Origin: Chitinophaga deserti
GTDB taxonomy: Bacteria; Bacteroidota; Bacteroidia; Chitinophagales; Chitinophagaceae
Reading direction: 5' to 3'
Length of the DNA stretch: 64,000 nt
Assembly (NCBI RefSeq): GCF_003149455.1
Contig: NZ_QFFK01000010.1
Location: 184,342 to 248,341, forward strand
The position numbers and the translations under genes are program-made. Under the pieces are notes generated by a model that was given only the letters and a program-made list of their open reading frames with translations, was not told the origin of the DNA and did not search any database. Below are positions 35,839-44,828 of this stretch, piece after piece. How positions within the stretch are numbered: position 1 is the first letter of the stretch; each line of letters begins with the position of its first letter.

Positions 35839-36429
35839 ATGAAATCAATAACCATCGAAGGACAACTCAGAAGCGAATTCGGCAAAAAAGCCACCCGCCT
35901 TCTCCGTTCTGAGGAAAAAGTGCCTTGCGTTATTTATGGGGGTGCAGAAATCGTAGCATTTTCCGCTCCGGCTACTGCTTTTAAAGACCTGGTTTACACA
36001 CCTGATTTTCAGGTTGCTGAAATTAAACTGGGCAGCAAAACTTACCGTGCTATCCTGAAGGATCTGCAGTTCGATACCGTAACTGACGTTCTTTCGCACG
36101 TAGACTTCCTGGAACTCGTAGAAGGCAAGAAAGTAGTTGCTTCCCTGCCCCTGAAAGTTACCGGCCAGTCTGTAGGTGTTAAAGCAGGTGGTAAACTGGT
36201 AGTGAAAATGAAAACGCTGAAGGTGAAAGCGCTGCCTAAAGATCTGCGCGAGAACCTGGAACTCGACATCACTAACCTCAACCTCAACGAGAACCTCCGT
36301 GTGGAAGACGTGAAAGCTGAAGGTATCGAAATCCTCAACTCTGCACGTATCCCCGTTGCTTCCGTTGTAATGACGCGTCAGCTGAAACAAGAAGAAGCTG
36401 CTGCCGAGAAGGATGCCAAGAAGAAATAA
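35839..36429 (+). CDS. rplY: 50S ribosomal protein L25/general stress protein Ctc
   Basis: Binds 5S rRNA in the large subunit. The 196-aa protein is the long two-domain form: an L25 domain (SITIEGQLRSEFGKKATRLLR ...) and a C-terminal TL5/CTC beta domain, then a Lys/Glu/Ala-rich tail. The order prs-rplY-pth is common in bacteria and seen here. Confidence 0.95.
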   Translation: MKSITIEGQLRSEFGKKATRLLRSEEKVPCVIYGGAEIVAFSAPATAFKDLVYTPDFQVAEIKLGSKTYRAILKDLQFDTVTDVLSHVDFLELVEGKKVVASLPLKVTGQSVGVKAGGKLVVKMKTLKVKALPKDLRENLELDITNLNLNENLRVEDVKAEGIEILNSARIPVASVVMTRQLKQEEAAAEKDAKKK

Positions 36430-36450
36430 ATTGGCAAAATAATTATATTA

Positions 36451-36488
36451 AAAAGCCCGGCAGAATATCGGCCGGGCTTTTTATTTTT
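36451..36488 (+). terminator. Terminator of rplY
   Basis: GCCCGGC (36455-36461) pairs with GCCGGGC (36471-36477), flanked by A and T runs. Confidence 0.9.
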
Positions 36489-36527
36489 GGCATCCCGTAA
36501 CAAGCGGGACAATTTTAGCCTCCCCAT

Positions 36528-37103
36528 ATGAAATATTTAATCGTCGGATTAGGCAACATTGGGCCGGAATATCATCACACCCGCCACAACATCGGATTCG
36601 ATGTGGCAGACGCCTTTGCTGCCAAACATCAGGCTGTTTTCCGGAGCGACCGGCTGGCGGATGTAGCGGAGATTCGCTGGAAAGGCAAAACCTTTGTTGT
36701 GATCAAACCAACCACCTATATGAATCTCAGCGGCCGTGCAGTTAAGTACTGGATGGATAAAGAGAAAATACCTGTGGAAAATGTGCTGGTTATCGTAGAC
36801 GAGCTGGCACTGCCCCTTGAATCCATCCGTATCCGCCCGGGTGGCAGCGATGCAGGGCACAACGGCCTCAAAAGCATCCAGGAATCCATAGGCACCAATC
36901 AATATCCCCGCCTCCGTTTCGGTATCGGAAACGATTTTCCGAAAGGCCGGCAGGTGGATTATGTGCTCGGTAAATGGTCTGCCAAAGAAGAACCGGTTGT
37001 GCAGCAAAAGATTGATAAGTGCGTGGAAATAGTGGAAAGTTTTGCCACTATCGGATTACAACGATCTATGAACAATTATAACAACGTTACTTTTCCATTA
37101 TAG
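36528..37103 (+). CDS. pth: Peptidyl-tRNA hydrolase
   Basis: Releases tRNA from stalled peptidyl-tRNA. The 191-aa protein has GLGNIGPEYHHTRHNIGF with the catalytic His, TYMNLSG, and GGSDAGHNGLKSI. Start and size match the family. The 199 bp that follow hold no gene, only a short AAGGTG/CACCTT hairpin near 37131-37147. Confidence 0.95.
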   Translation: MKYLIVGLGNIGPEYHHTRHNIGFDVADAFAAKHQAVFRSDRLADVAEIRWKGKTFVVIKPTTYMNLSGRAVKYWMDKEKIPVENVLVIVDELALPLESIRIRPGGSDAGHNGLKSIQESIGTNQYPRLRFGIGNDFPKGRQVDYVLGKWSAKEEPVVQQKIDKCVEIVESFATIGLQRSMNNYNNVTFPL

Positions 37104-37302
37104 AAATGTAAATTGTATATTTCATGCCGAAAGGTGCCTCCCACCTTACACCGCTATAGGTCATGATCCGTGTACCACTGATCGTTATATCAACCGGATT
37201 TTTTTTCTGCCATCATCCGGATGATAGTACGCACAGTGGGCAATGTATTGTGAGCTATGGGTCAAACCATAGGCTTTATTAACCTTACAAAATACACGCA
37301 TT

Positions 37303-37914
37303 ATGAAAATTATCTGCGTTGGAAGAAACTATGCCAAACATGCAGAAGAATTGAAGAACGAAGTGCCCTCCGAACCCGTGATTTTCATGAAACCAAAGAA
37401 TGCCCTGCTGCAAAACAACCATCCCTTCTATTATCCGGAATTCACGGATAACCTCCATTATGAATGTGAGCTGGTGCTGCGGATTTCTAAAAATGGGAAA
37501 CACATCCAGGAAAGATTTGCCAGTAAATATTACGATCATATTTCGGTTGGCATCGACTTTACCGCCCGCGATCTGCAGGAGAAGCAAAAAGAAAAAGGCC
37601 TCCCCTGGGAAATCGCCAAATCGTTCGATAATTCAGCAGTTGTAGGTAAGTTTATTCCTATTACAGAAACGCTGGATCTGAAAGATCTGAATTTTTGCCT
37701 TTACAAAAACAAGGAAATCGTCCAGCAGGGAAATACAACAGAACTCCTGTTTTCTTTTGACAAACTGATTGCACACATCTCCCGGTTTTTCACCCTCAAC
37801 ATCGGAGACCTCGTCTTTACCGGTACCCCCGCAGGCGTAGGCCCCGTTGAAATTGGTGATACCCTTGAAGCGTTCATCGAAAACGACAGTCTGCTGGAAT
37901 TCATGGTCAAATAA
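37303..37914 (+). CDS. Fumarylacetoacetate hydrolase-family protein
   Basis: A 203-aa protein of the FAH fold: GRNYAKHAEELKNEVP at the N-terminus, metal ligands in ECELVLR and DFTARDLQ, and FTGTPAGVGPVEIGD near the C-terminus. Related enzymes hydrolyse or decarboxylate 2-oxo acids such as acylpyruvates or oxaloacetate. The precise substrate cannot be read from sequence. It ends before a bidirectional hairpin. Confidence 0.88.
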   Translation: MKIICVGRNYAKHAEELKNEVPSEPVIFMKPKNALLQNNHPFYYPEFTDNLHYECELVLRISKNGKHIQERFASKYYDHISVGIDFTARDLQEKQKEKGLPWEIAKSFDNSAVVGKFIPITETLDLKDLNFCLYKNKEIVQQGNTTELLFSFDKLIAHISRFFTLNIGDLVFTGTPAGVGPVEIGDTLEAFIENDSLLEFMVK

Positions 37915-37943
37915 CCGCTACCCGTTCATCGGTTCTGCCAGTC

Positions 37944-38008
37944 AGAAAAAGTAAAAATTAAAAAGTTAAAAGAGTACGGGCTTTTTCCTTTTTAATTTTT
38001 TCTTTTTA
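37944..38008. terminator. AT-rich bidirectional terminator hairpin
   Basis: AAAAATTAAAAAG (37953-37965) pairs perfectly with CTTTTTAATTTTT (37988-38000), and outer A/T-rich sequence extends the stem. It lies between the convergent FAH-family and marR genes and has T runs on both strands. Confidence 0.8.
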
Positions 38009-38440
38009 AGGAATGTTCGAATAAATCACATCCAGAATCCGCGTCATTTCCTGAAAATCCCCTTCAGTCAGGTTCTTCCAGCCTGTTTCGCGCATTTCCA
38101 GCACCAATGGCCTCACTTCCTTATACTTACTCACCCCCTCAGGCGTTAATTGCAGAAATACCTTCCGCCGGTCGTCTGTAGACCCCTGGCGCTCCACCAG
38201 CTCCTTCCGCACCAGTAACTCCACAATCCGGGAAACCGTTGTGATATCTTTCGAGGTTAGCTTAGCTAACTCGTTGTGTGTAATGCGCTTATGCTTGTAC
38301 AGGTTTTCAATGACCAGCCACTGATCTACCGTAATGGCCAATCCCCGGGCATCGAAATTCTTCTGCCAGTAATTCTTAATTTTTTTTAATGTGGCATCCA
38401 GCTTAAAAAAAGACGGATTACTCACGAAAGATTCATGCAT
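38006..38440 (-). CDS. MarR-family transcriptional regulator
   Basis: 144 aa, dimeric winged-helix type. The segment ITHNELAKLTSKDITTVSRIVELLVRKELVER fits the recognition helix and wing start, with the wing DDRRKVFLQLTPEG. It is divergent from the 2-oxo acid dehydrogenase E1 gene, and the 79-bp gap holds a MarR-type palindrome at 38462-38481, so it most likely controls that gene and itself in response to an organic-acid ligand. Confidence 0.9.
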   Translation of the reverse strand: MHESFVSNPSFFKLDATLKKIKNYWQKNFDARGLAITVDQWLVIENLYKHKRITHNELAKLTSKDITTVSRIVELLVRKELVERQGSTDDRRKVFLQLTPEGVSKYKEVRPLVLEMRETGWKNLTEGDFQEMTRILDVIYSNIP

Positions 38441-38461
38441 ATTCTTTAATTTGCAGTAGCA

Positions 38462-38481
38462 ATAGTTGCTATGGCAACTAT
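38462..38481. promoter_or_regulatory. Candidate MarR operator
   Basis: A perfect inverted repeat ATAGTTGC-TATG-GCAACTAT. An overlapping smaller palindrome TAGCAA-TAG-TTGCTA lies at 38457-38471. Symmetry, size and AT-rich character match MarR-family operators, and the site sits between the divergent regulator and target starts. Confidence 0.75.
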
Positions 38482-38519
38482 CTATAAGATACCGGCCATC
38501 ATCACCAAAACAATATTAC

Positions 38520-40601
38520 GTGCTTAAAGATAACATAAGCGTTCCTGTTTTGAAAGCCACCATTACGCACCGGGAGGAGGACCCTGCCTTCCAGGCCCTC
38601 CTCCGCCAGGCGTATGGCCTCATGTGCACAGCACGCCGCATGGCAGATCAATATGAAGCTAACCGCCCCATCTGTAAATATGTGCATTCCACCTCAGCAG
38701 GGCACGAAGCCATCCAGATTGCCGCCGGTCTACAGCTAAAGCCCTGCGATTATGTAAGTCCGTATTACCGCGACGATGCCATGATGCTCGCGCTGGGATT
38801 TTCTCCCTATACCCTCATGCTCCAGCTCCTCGCCAAAGGGGAAGACCCCTTCAGCGGCGGGCGTTCCTATTACTGCCACCCCAGCAGCCGGGATACCGAT
38901 AAACCGGTTATCCCCCACCAAAGCAGCGCTACAGGCATGCAGGTGATTCCTACAACGGGTATGGCGCAAGGGGTTCAATATCTTGAAAATGCGGGTCTGC
39001 TGGATGCGGGAGACCGCCCCGTGGTACTGTGCTCCCTCGGCGATGGAAGCGTTACGGAAGGGGAAGTGAGTGAAGCATTCCAGTTTGCGGCTCTAAAGCA
39101 ACTGCCCATTATTTTCCTTGTGCAGGATAATGACTGGGGCATCAGTGTGAGTGCGGATGAAGCCCGTGCCATGGATGCCTACGAATATGCCGCAGGGTTC
39201 AAGGGCCTGGAGCGCATCCGGGTAGATGGGGCTGATTTTGAAGCCAGCTACCGCGCCATGGAATCCGCCATATCTTTTGTACGAACCGAGCGTAAACCCA
39301 TCCTGGTGCATGCCACCGTGCCCCTGCTGGGGCACCATACATCAGGGGTGCGCCGGGAATGGTACCGTACGCCGGAAGACCTTGCCCGTCATCAATCCCG
39401 CGATCCTTTGCCACGCCTCCGCAGCCAGATAGGCAATGTGCGTGATGCAACAGATATAGAGCTGGATGCGCAGCGCGAAGTGGAAGAAGCTTTCTCCGCC
39501 GCCGTAGCCAGTCCGGATCCTGACCCCGCCACTGTGCGCGATCATGTATTTGCCCCTACGCCTGTAACGGCAGAATCGGGAGACCGCCTGCCCGCTGGAG
39601 GAAGCAAAGTAGTTATGGTGGATGCCGCACTGCATGCCATCGAAGAAATTATGGCCGCACACCCTGAAGCTATTTTATTCGGACAGGATGTAGGGCGCAG
39701 GCTGGGAGGAGTTTTCCGTGAAGCAGCCACGCTGGCGGAGAAGTTTGGTGACGACCGGGTTTATAATACCGCTATCCAGGAAGCATATATCATTGGCAGC
39801 ACAGCCGGACTTTCCGCCACAGGAGTGAAGCCCATCGTGGAAGTGCAGTTCGCCGATTACATCTATCCCGGGTTCAACCAGCTGGTAACAGAGCTATCGA
39901 AAAGTTGTTATCTGTCTTGCGGGAAATTTCCTGTGCAGTCACTCATACGTGTACCAATAGGGGCATACGGCGGTGGCGGGCCTTATCATTCAGGAAGTGT
40001 GGAAAGCACATTGCTGACGGTAAAGGGCATTAAAGTGGTATATCCCAGTAATGCAGCCGATCTGAAAGGTCTTATGAAAGCAGCATTCCTTGATCCTAAC
40101 CCGGTGGTGATGCTGGAACATAAGGGGCTTTACTGGAGTAAAGTTCCGGGAACGCAGGACGCTATGACCATTGAGCCTGCGGCAGATTATATACTCCCGC
40201 TGGGCAAGGGCCGTGTGGTGCAGGAAAGTGAGGATGGCCTCACCGTTATCACATACGGTATGGGTGTTTACTGGGCAAAAGCCGCTGCGGCACAGTTTCC
40301 GGGGAAAGTAGAGATCATCGACCTCCGCACTTTATTCCCGCTGGATGAGGAACTGATATATGCTTCCGTGAAAAAACTGGGTAAATGTCTGGTACTGACG
40401 GAAGAGCAGCTTGGAAATTCCTTCGCAGAATCGCTTGCCGCGAGGATTTCCCGGAATTGCTTCCGTTTCCTCGACGCACCGGTATTTACTTTTGGAGCCC
40501 TGGATCTGCCGGCCGTTCCCCTGAACATGGAACTGGAAAAACAAATGCTCCCAACGCCGGAAAAAGTAATAGCCCAGATACGGGAGATTCTTGCATATTA
40601 A
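38520..40601 (+). CDS. 2-oxo acid dehydrogenase E1, fused alpha and beta subunits
   Basis: The thiamine-diphosphate E1 component that decarboxylates a branched-chain or related 2-oxo acid. The alpha part (to ~residue 330) has the ThDP motif GDGSVTEGEVSEAFQFAAL ... NDWGIS; the beta part has GRRLGGVFREA, NTAIQEAYIIG and PIGAYGGGGPYHSGS. The 693-aa chain joins subunits that are separate in many bacteria. GTG at 38520 is preferred; a TTG at 38466 would put the MarR operator inside the gene. E2 and E3 genes are not nearby. Its stop abuts that of the convergent permease gene. Confidence 0.88.
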   Translation: MLKDNISVPVLKATITHREEDPAFQALLRQAYGLMCTARRMADQYEANRPICKYVHSTSAGHEAIQIAAGLQLKPCDYVSPYYRDDAMMLALGFSPYTLMLQLLAKGEDPFSGGRSYYCHPSSRDTDKPVIPHQSSATGMQVIPTTGMAQGVQYLENAGLLDAGDRPVVLCSLGDGSVTEGEVSEAFQFAALKQLPIIFLVQDNDWGISVSADEARAMDAYEYAAGFKGLERIRVDGADFEASYRAMESAISFVRTERKPILVHATVPLLGHHTSGVRREWYRTPEDLARHQSRDPLPRLRSQIGNVRDATDIELDAQREVEEAFSAAVASPDPDPATVRDHVFAPTPVTAESGDRLPAGGSKVVMVDAALHAIEEIMAAHPEAILFGQDVGRRLGGVFREAATLAEKFGDDRVYNTAIQEAYIIGSTAGLSATGVKPIVEVQFADYIYPGFNQLVTELSKSCYLSCGKFPVQSLIRVPIGAYGGGGPYHSGSVESTLLTVKGIKVVYPSNAADLKGLMKAAFLDPNPVVMLEHKGLYWSKVPGTQDAMTIEPAADYILPLGKGRVVQESEDGLTVITYGMGVYWAKAAAAQFPGKVEIIDLRTLFPLDEELIYASVKKLGKCLVLTEEQLGNSFAESLAARISRNCFRFLDAPVFTFGALDLPAVPLNMELEKQMLPTPEKVIAQIREILAY

Positions 40602-42977
40602 TTACTCCGTTTTCAGGCTCACAGCCGGGTTCATCAATGCTGCGCGGATAGATGTATACCCGACTGTGAGCGCCGTAATAGCTGCGCACAGTAAAATGGT
40701 GATCAGGTAAATATCTCCGCCGATGTCTATGCGGTAATGGAAGCTTTTCAGCCAATTGCTCATCAGCCACCAGGATAATGGTGCTGCCGCTAAGAAGCCT
40801 GCTATCAGCATCATCGTGAATTCCCGGCCAAAGAGCCAGATTACAGACGGAACGCTTGCTCCCAGTACTTTCCGTACCCCGATTTCCTTCTTTTTCTGTA
40901 CGGCCATAAAGCTGATCAGTCCATATAATCCCAGGCATCCGATGAGCACTGCCACGAAGGCGAATATCTCAACAAGCTGCATCAGCATTGTTTCGGCCTC
41001 GTACATCTCCGCAATATCATCGTCCATAAATTCGGACCGGTACAGATAGGCCGGGAACGTTTCGTTCCACATCTTTTCTATTGCCGGTTGCAAAGTTGAG
41101 GCCTGCTGCATGTCTATTTTCACCGCCAGCTGATCCCATTCGCTTATGTCTGAATACATGCAAAGCGGTTCCAGATCACTATGAAAACTTTGCGTGTGAA
41201 AATCGCGGAATACTCCGCGTACTGCTATGTTTTGGTTATTTATGTTGATGGTTTTGCCGATAATATCATTGGCGGAAGCCATGTGTAGTTTACGCAGCAT
41301 CGTTTCATTCACCAGCATGCCGTTGGCGGTATCAGACAGCGGGAGGTTGTTACCCGCGATCAATTGTATCCCGAAAGTGGAGAGGTAGTTTTTGTCTACT
41401 AATTTCACGCTGATCTCGAAATCTTCATTTTCTTTCCGCCCTTCAATCCGCACACTGGTAGTGCGGTTGGTGTTGGATAATGGAGCCGCATTACAATAGG
41501 TGGCATCCACAACACCCGCCAGTTGAGTAATACGGTTGCGGAGTGTTTGCAATGCTGATGACTGCTGTTCTGGTATCCTAATTAGCATCACACCTTTTCT
41601 CTCCATGCCTGTATCGCCATGCATGGAATAATGCATTTGCCGGGCAATAACAATGGCGCCTACGATCATCACCTGCATGATGACGAACTGGATGATGATA
41701 AGCGTTCGCCGGAGGGGGAACCGGCCTTTCCCGCCAGCTGCGGAATGTGCGCGTAAAGCCTTGATAGGATTCAGTTTCGCCTGCATGATGCCCGGGTAAT
41801 ACCCGGCGAGTAACATCACCACAGCCAAAAGCAATACCGCGAATACAGACAGCATTATTATGTTGTTGCTGTCAAGCGTGATATCGGTAAACAGTGTTTT
41901 ATTGAGTAATGGAAGGGCAATTGCCACACCTGCAATGGCTATGGCTACTGCAGCTGCCACTATAATGAATGTTTCTGACAGGAACTGGCTGAAAATCTGC
42001 AGCCGTGTGCTGCCTAATGCCTTGCGCACTCCTATTTCGCGTGAGCGGCGGAGTGACTGTGCGGTAGAAAGATTAATGAAATTTATACAGGCCGTAAACA
42101 CGAGAAAGGCACCCATCCATGCAAGCGACCATAAATACTTTTTCTGAATGGTGCCGCTGAACCGGGTGTCGAAATGCAGGTCTCTGATGGGCTGCATAAC
42201 AAAATTCATCCCTTCCTGATCCGGATTATATTTCTTAATGACCTGCGGGAATATGGATGTTACCTGTTCCGGGCTGATGCCTGCTTTCAGTTTTACATAG
42301 CATTGAATAGAACTCGCAATACTGCCCCAGCTGCTATCGCTGGCCATGTAAGGGTTGATGTCTTTATAGGCGGAATAGGAGAGGAAAATGTCGAGTGGAT
42401 GGTCGGTATTCACCGGCATATCTTTCGCGATGCCACGTACGGTGAATGTAATGGAATTGGAAAGACGGAATTGTTTGCCGATCGGATCTTGTCCGGGAAA
42501 GAAGTTCTCGGCCGTTTTTTGAGTGATGATGGCACTGTAAGGCTCCTTGAGCGCGGTTTCGGGGTTACCCTGAATGATAGGGAAGTTAAGGATGCGGAAG
42601 TAGGATGGCTCAACGAATGCCGGCCGTGCGGTAAATTTGACCTGGTCTTTACCGGATTGCACGGTAATAAGCGGCCGGCCCCGTGTAACCCGCATGGCTA
42701 CATCTTCGAAATACGGATAATCGTTGCGGAGTGCTTTACCCAGTGGCTGTGGTACTCCCTCGTTGAAATCTTCCGTTCCGTACATGGTACGGGAGCTGAT
42801 GCGGAAAATACGGTCGCTGTCCGGATGGAAATTATCAAACCGCAGATGGTAACCGATAAAAAGGTAAAGAATGATGGCGCAGGCGAGGCTGGCGCCCAGT
42901 CCGGCGATATTAATAATAGCGTAGGGCTTGTTGTTTTTTAAACGGCGCCAGGCAGTAACGATTTGGTTTTTCCACAT
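40602..42977 (-). CDS. MacB/FtsX-type ABC transporter permease
   Basis: 791 aa: one membrane helix near the N-terminus (INIAGLGASLACAIILYLF), a large periplasmic MacB_PCD-like domain, FtsX membrane domain 1 (about 285-420), a second periplasmic domain, and FtsX domain 2 at the C-terminus (about 670-790). Segments such as REIGVRKALGS and KEIGVRKVLGAS are the coupling-loop signature. This double-FtsX type is abundant in Bacteroidota and is thought to export peptides, drugs or lipoproteins. Start 42977 (MWKNQIVTAWRRLKNNK) fits the family; the ATPase partner is not adjacent. Confidence 0.88.
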   Translation of the reverse strand: MWKNQIVTAWRRLKNNKPYAIINIAGLGASLACAIILYLFIGYHLRFDNFHPDSDRIFRISSRTMYGTEDFNEGVPQPLGKALRNDYPYFEDVAMRVTRGRPLITVQSGKDQVKFTARPAFVEPSYFRILNFPIIQGNPETALKEPYSAIITQKTAENFFPGQDPIGKQFRLSNSITFTVRGIAKDMPVNTDHPLDIFLSYSAYKDINPYMASDSSWGSIASSIQCYVKLKAGISPEQVTSIFPQVIKKYNPDQEGMNFVMQPIRDLHFDTRFSGTIQKKYLWSLAWMGAFLVFTACINFINLSTAQSLRRSREIGVRKALGSTRLQIFSQFLSETFIIVAAAVAIAIAGVAIALPLLNKTLFTDITLDSNNIIMLSVFAVLLLAVVMLLAGYYPGIMQAKLNPIKALRAHSAAGGKGRFPLRRTLIIIQFVIMQVMIVGAIVIARQMHYSMHGDTGMERKGVMLIRIPEQQSSALQTLRNRITQLAGVVDATYCNAAPLSNTNRTTSVRIEGRKENEDFEISVKLVDKNYLSTFGIQLIAGNNLPLSDTANGMLVNETMLRKLHMASANDIIGKTININNQNIAVRGVFRDFHTQSFHSDLEPLCMYSDISEWDQLAVKIDMQQASTLQPAIEKMWNETFPAYLYRSEFMDDDIAEMYEAETMLMQLVEIFAFVAVLIGCLGLYGLISFMAVQKKKEIGVRKVLGASVPSVIWLFGREFTMMLIAGFLAAAPLSWWLMSNWLKSFHYRIDIGGDIYLITILLCAAITALTVGYTSIRAALMNPAVSLKTE

Positions 42978-43108
42978 ACATGACCAGATGAGCCGATTCA
43001 CTGGCATAAAAAAGGCCAAAGTAAATAACTATTGATATTCAGTTGGTTAGTAAGTGCAGATCGTCCGATTTAGTACAGGAAGATGTTCGGAAATGAACAT
43101 GGGGCATT

Positions 43109-43137
43109 AAAAAAGGAGGCGCAGGGCCTCCTTTTTA
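43109..43137 (-). terminator. Terminator of the SWIB gene
   Basis: An AAAGGAGG/CCTCCTTT stem around GCGCAGGG with A-run/T-run flanks; on the minus strand it is followed by a T run. Confidence 0.8.
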
Positions 43138-43157
43138 TAAATTCTTATCCGGCAGGA

Positions 43158-43532
43158 TTATTTCAGGTGTTTGTTAACGATACCCGCCAGTTCGAACATG
43201 GATACCTGTTTTTTACCACCGAAAACGATCGCCAGTTTAGCATCCGCATTGATCATGCGTTTGTTCTTAGCGTCCTGGAGGTCGTTTTTCTTGATGTAAT
43301 CCCAGATTTTTTTAGTGGCTTCAGTTCTGGGGAGTGGAGTGGATCCAATAACCGCTGCAAGGTCAGCACTGGGCGTAAGCGGTGCCATGAAAGCCGCATT
43401 AGGTTTGCGGGCAGTTTTGGCGGCAGCCTTTTTGGGTGCTGCTGCTTTAGCAGCAGCTTTAGGGGTGGCGGCTTTCTTAGCCGTAGTGCTGGTTGCGGCC
43501 GTCTTTGCGGGCTGCTTCACCGATTTTGCCAT
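43158..43532 (-). CDS. SWIB/MDM2-domain protein with histone H1-like tail
   Basis: 124 aa. Residues 1-45 are almost only Lys, Ala, Thr and Pro (repeats such as KAATPKAAAKAA), like histone H1 tails. The C-terminal ~75 residues form a SWIB domain (AAVIGSTPLPRTEATKKIWDYI ... NADAKLAIVFGGKKQVSMFELAGIV). SWIB domains are typical of eukaryotic chromatin remodellers but also occur in chlamydiae and Bacteroidota. A DNA-binding, nucleoid-associated role is plausible; untested here. Confidence 0.88.
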   Translation of the reverse strand: MAKSVKQPAKTAATSTTAKKAATPKAAAKAAAPKKAAAKTARKPNAAFMAPLTPSADLAAVIGSTPLPRTEATKKIWDYIKKNDLQDAKNKRMINADAKLAIVFGGKKQVSMFELAGIVNKHLK

Positions 43533-43786
43533 GATTCGCGAGATTTAATGTGTTAAAAAGGATTTGATAGCACTAATATAAACAGTCCAATCTATTCCTG
43601 GTTCAACTTATTCCATCAAAATCATGCCATTCCCCCCGGAAAACCCATTTTTTTCTCCGAAAAGGGGTTGCGGGCGGTTTGAAATATGCAATTTTCCCTT
43701 TCTTAGGTGTAAAATCCCTGCTTAAAACGTCCCTTACCTTTGCTGAAGTAATCCGAACAGGATCTTCACCTTTTAACTGACAATCA

Positions 43787-44629
43787 ATGAACAATCAAGT
43801 CTGGTTTGTAACCGGGGCCTCCAAAGGCCTGGGGCTTTCTTTGGCCCAAACCCTCCTCCGCAAAGGTTATCGTGTGGCTGCAACGTCCCGCCGAAGGGAA
43901 GAGCTGGTGGCTGCTATAGGCGAAACTGCCACGAATTTCCTCCCCCTGACCCTCAATATTCTCGATGAGGCCCATGTAGCTGAAGCGATTGCTGCCACTG
44001 TGGCGCATTTTGGAACTGTTGACGTTGTCGTGAACAACGCAGGGTACGGCCTTGTAGGAGCTATCGAGGAATTGACCGATGCGGAAGCAAGGGCAAATTT
44101 TGATATTAATGTATTCGGCACGCTCAATGTAATCCGCCAGGCGTTGCCACAAATGCGCAGCCAGGGTAAGGGGCACATCTTTAATATCGCATCCATCGGC
44201 GGATTTACAGGCGCGTTCCCGGCTTTCGGTATCTATTGTGCTACCAAGTTTGCCGTGCATGGCTTTTCCGAGTCGCTCGCGCAGGAAGTAAAACCCTTCG
44301 GAATAGGCGTTACCGTAGTTTCGCCGGGGTATTTCCGTACAGACTTCCTGGGCGCTTCCTTAGGTTTACCTGCACGGGAAATTCCGGAATATGCCAATGT
44401 CCGCGCCGTACAGTCCCTGCATCAGCACGACTATAATGGCCGGCAGGCAGGAGATCCGGATAAAGCTGCAGCAGCCATGATACAGGTTTTGGAAGATGGA
44501 ACCGCACCCCTTCACCTGTTCCTCGGTGAAGACGCCTACCAGCTGGCAGAACAAAAAATCGCAGCCGTACAGGCCGACCTCGATGCAGTGAGGCCACTGG
44601 CCACCGCTACGGGTTTTGAACATGCTTAG
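43787..44629 (+). CDS. Short-chain dehydrogenase/reductase
   Basis: A classical SDR of 280 aa: cofactor motif TGASKGLGLS, NNAGYG, catalytic Ser in NIASIGG and YCATK (Tyr-x3-Lys). Acidic/basic residues after the Rossmann region (TSRRREEL) suggest NADP(H). Substrate unknown. The 254 bp upstream (43533-43786) hold no credible gene. Confidence 0.88.
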   Translation: MNNQVWFVTGASKGLGLSLAQTLLRKGYRVAATSRRREELVAAIGETATNFLPLTLNILDEAHVAEAIAATVAHFGTVDVVVNNAGYGLVGAIEELTDAEARANFDINVFGTLNVIRQALPQMRSQGKGHIFNIASIGGFTGAFPAFGIYCATKFAVHGFSESLAQEVKPFGIGVTVVSPGYFRTDFLGASLGLPAREIPEYANVRAVQSLHQHDYNGRQAGDPDKAAAAMIQVLEDGTAPLHLFLGEDAYQLAEQKIAAVQADLDAVRPLATATGFEHA

Positions 44630-44634
44630 TATCA

Positions 44635-44661
44635 GGAAGGAGGCCACCTGGCCTCCTTTTT
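44635..44661 (+). terminator. Terminator of the SDR gene
   Basis: AGGAGGCC (44638-44645) and GGCCTCCT (44650-44657) form a perfect stem with a 4-base loop, followed by TTTT. Confidence 0.88.
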
Positions 44662-44828
44662 ATTATCCGCCCATTTCCTGTAAAAGGAGCCTGGATTATT
44701 CCATTCCGGCCTATCTTTTTGATTCTGAATAAGTATGCGTGGGCAATTTTATCCAGCTAAAATATCACGGAAGTTAGGAGGGGAAATAACGTAAATTCGG
44801 ATAAGACAATCCCTTCAACCTGAAATCT

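Noticed and set aside
43603..43794. A 63-codon minus-strand open frame upstream of the SDR gene
   Set aside because: It runs into the SDR start, has no recognisable domain or promoter, and its composition fits untranslated intergenic DNA.
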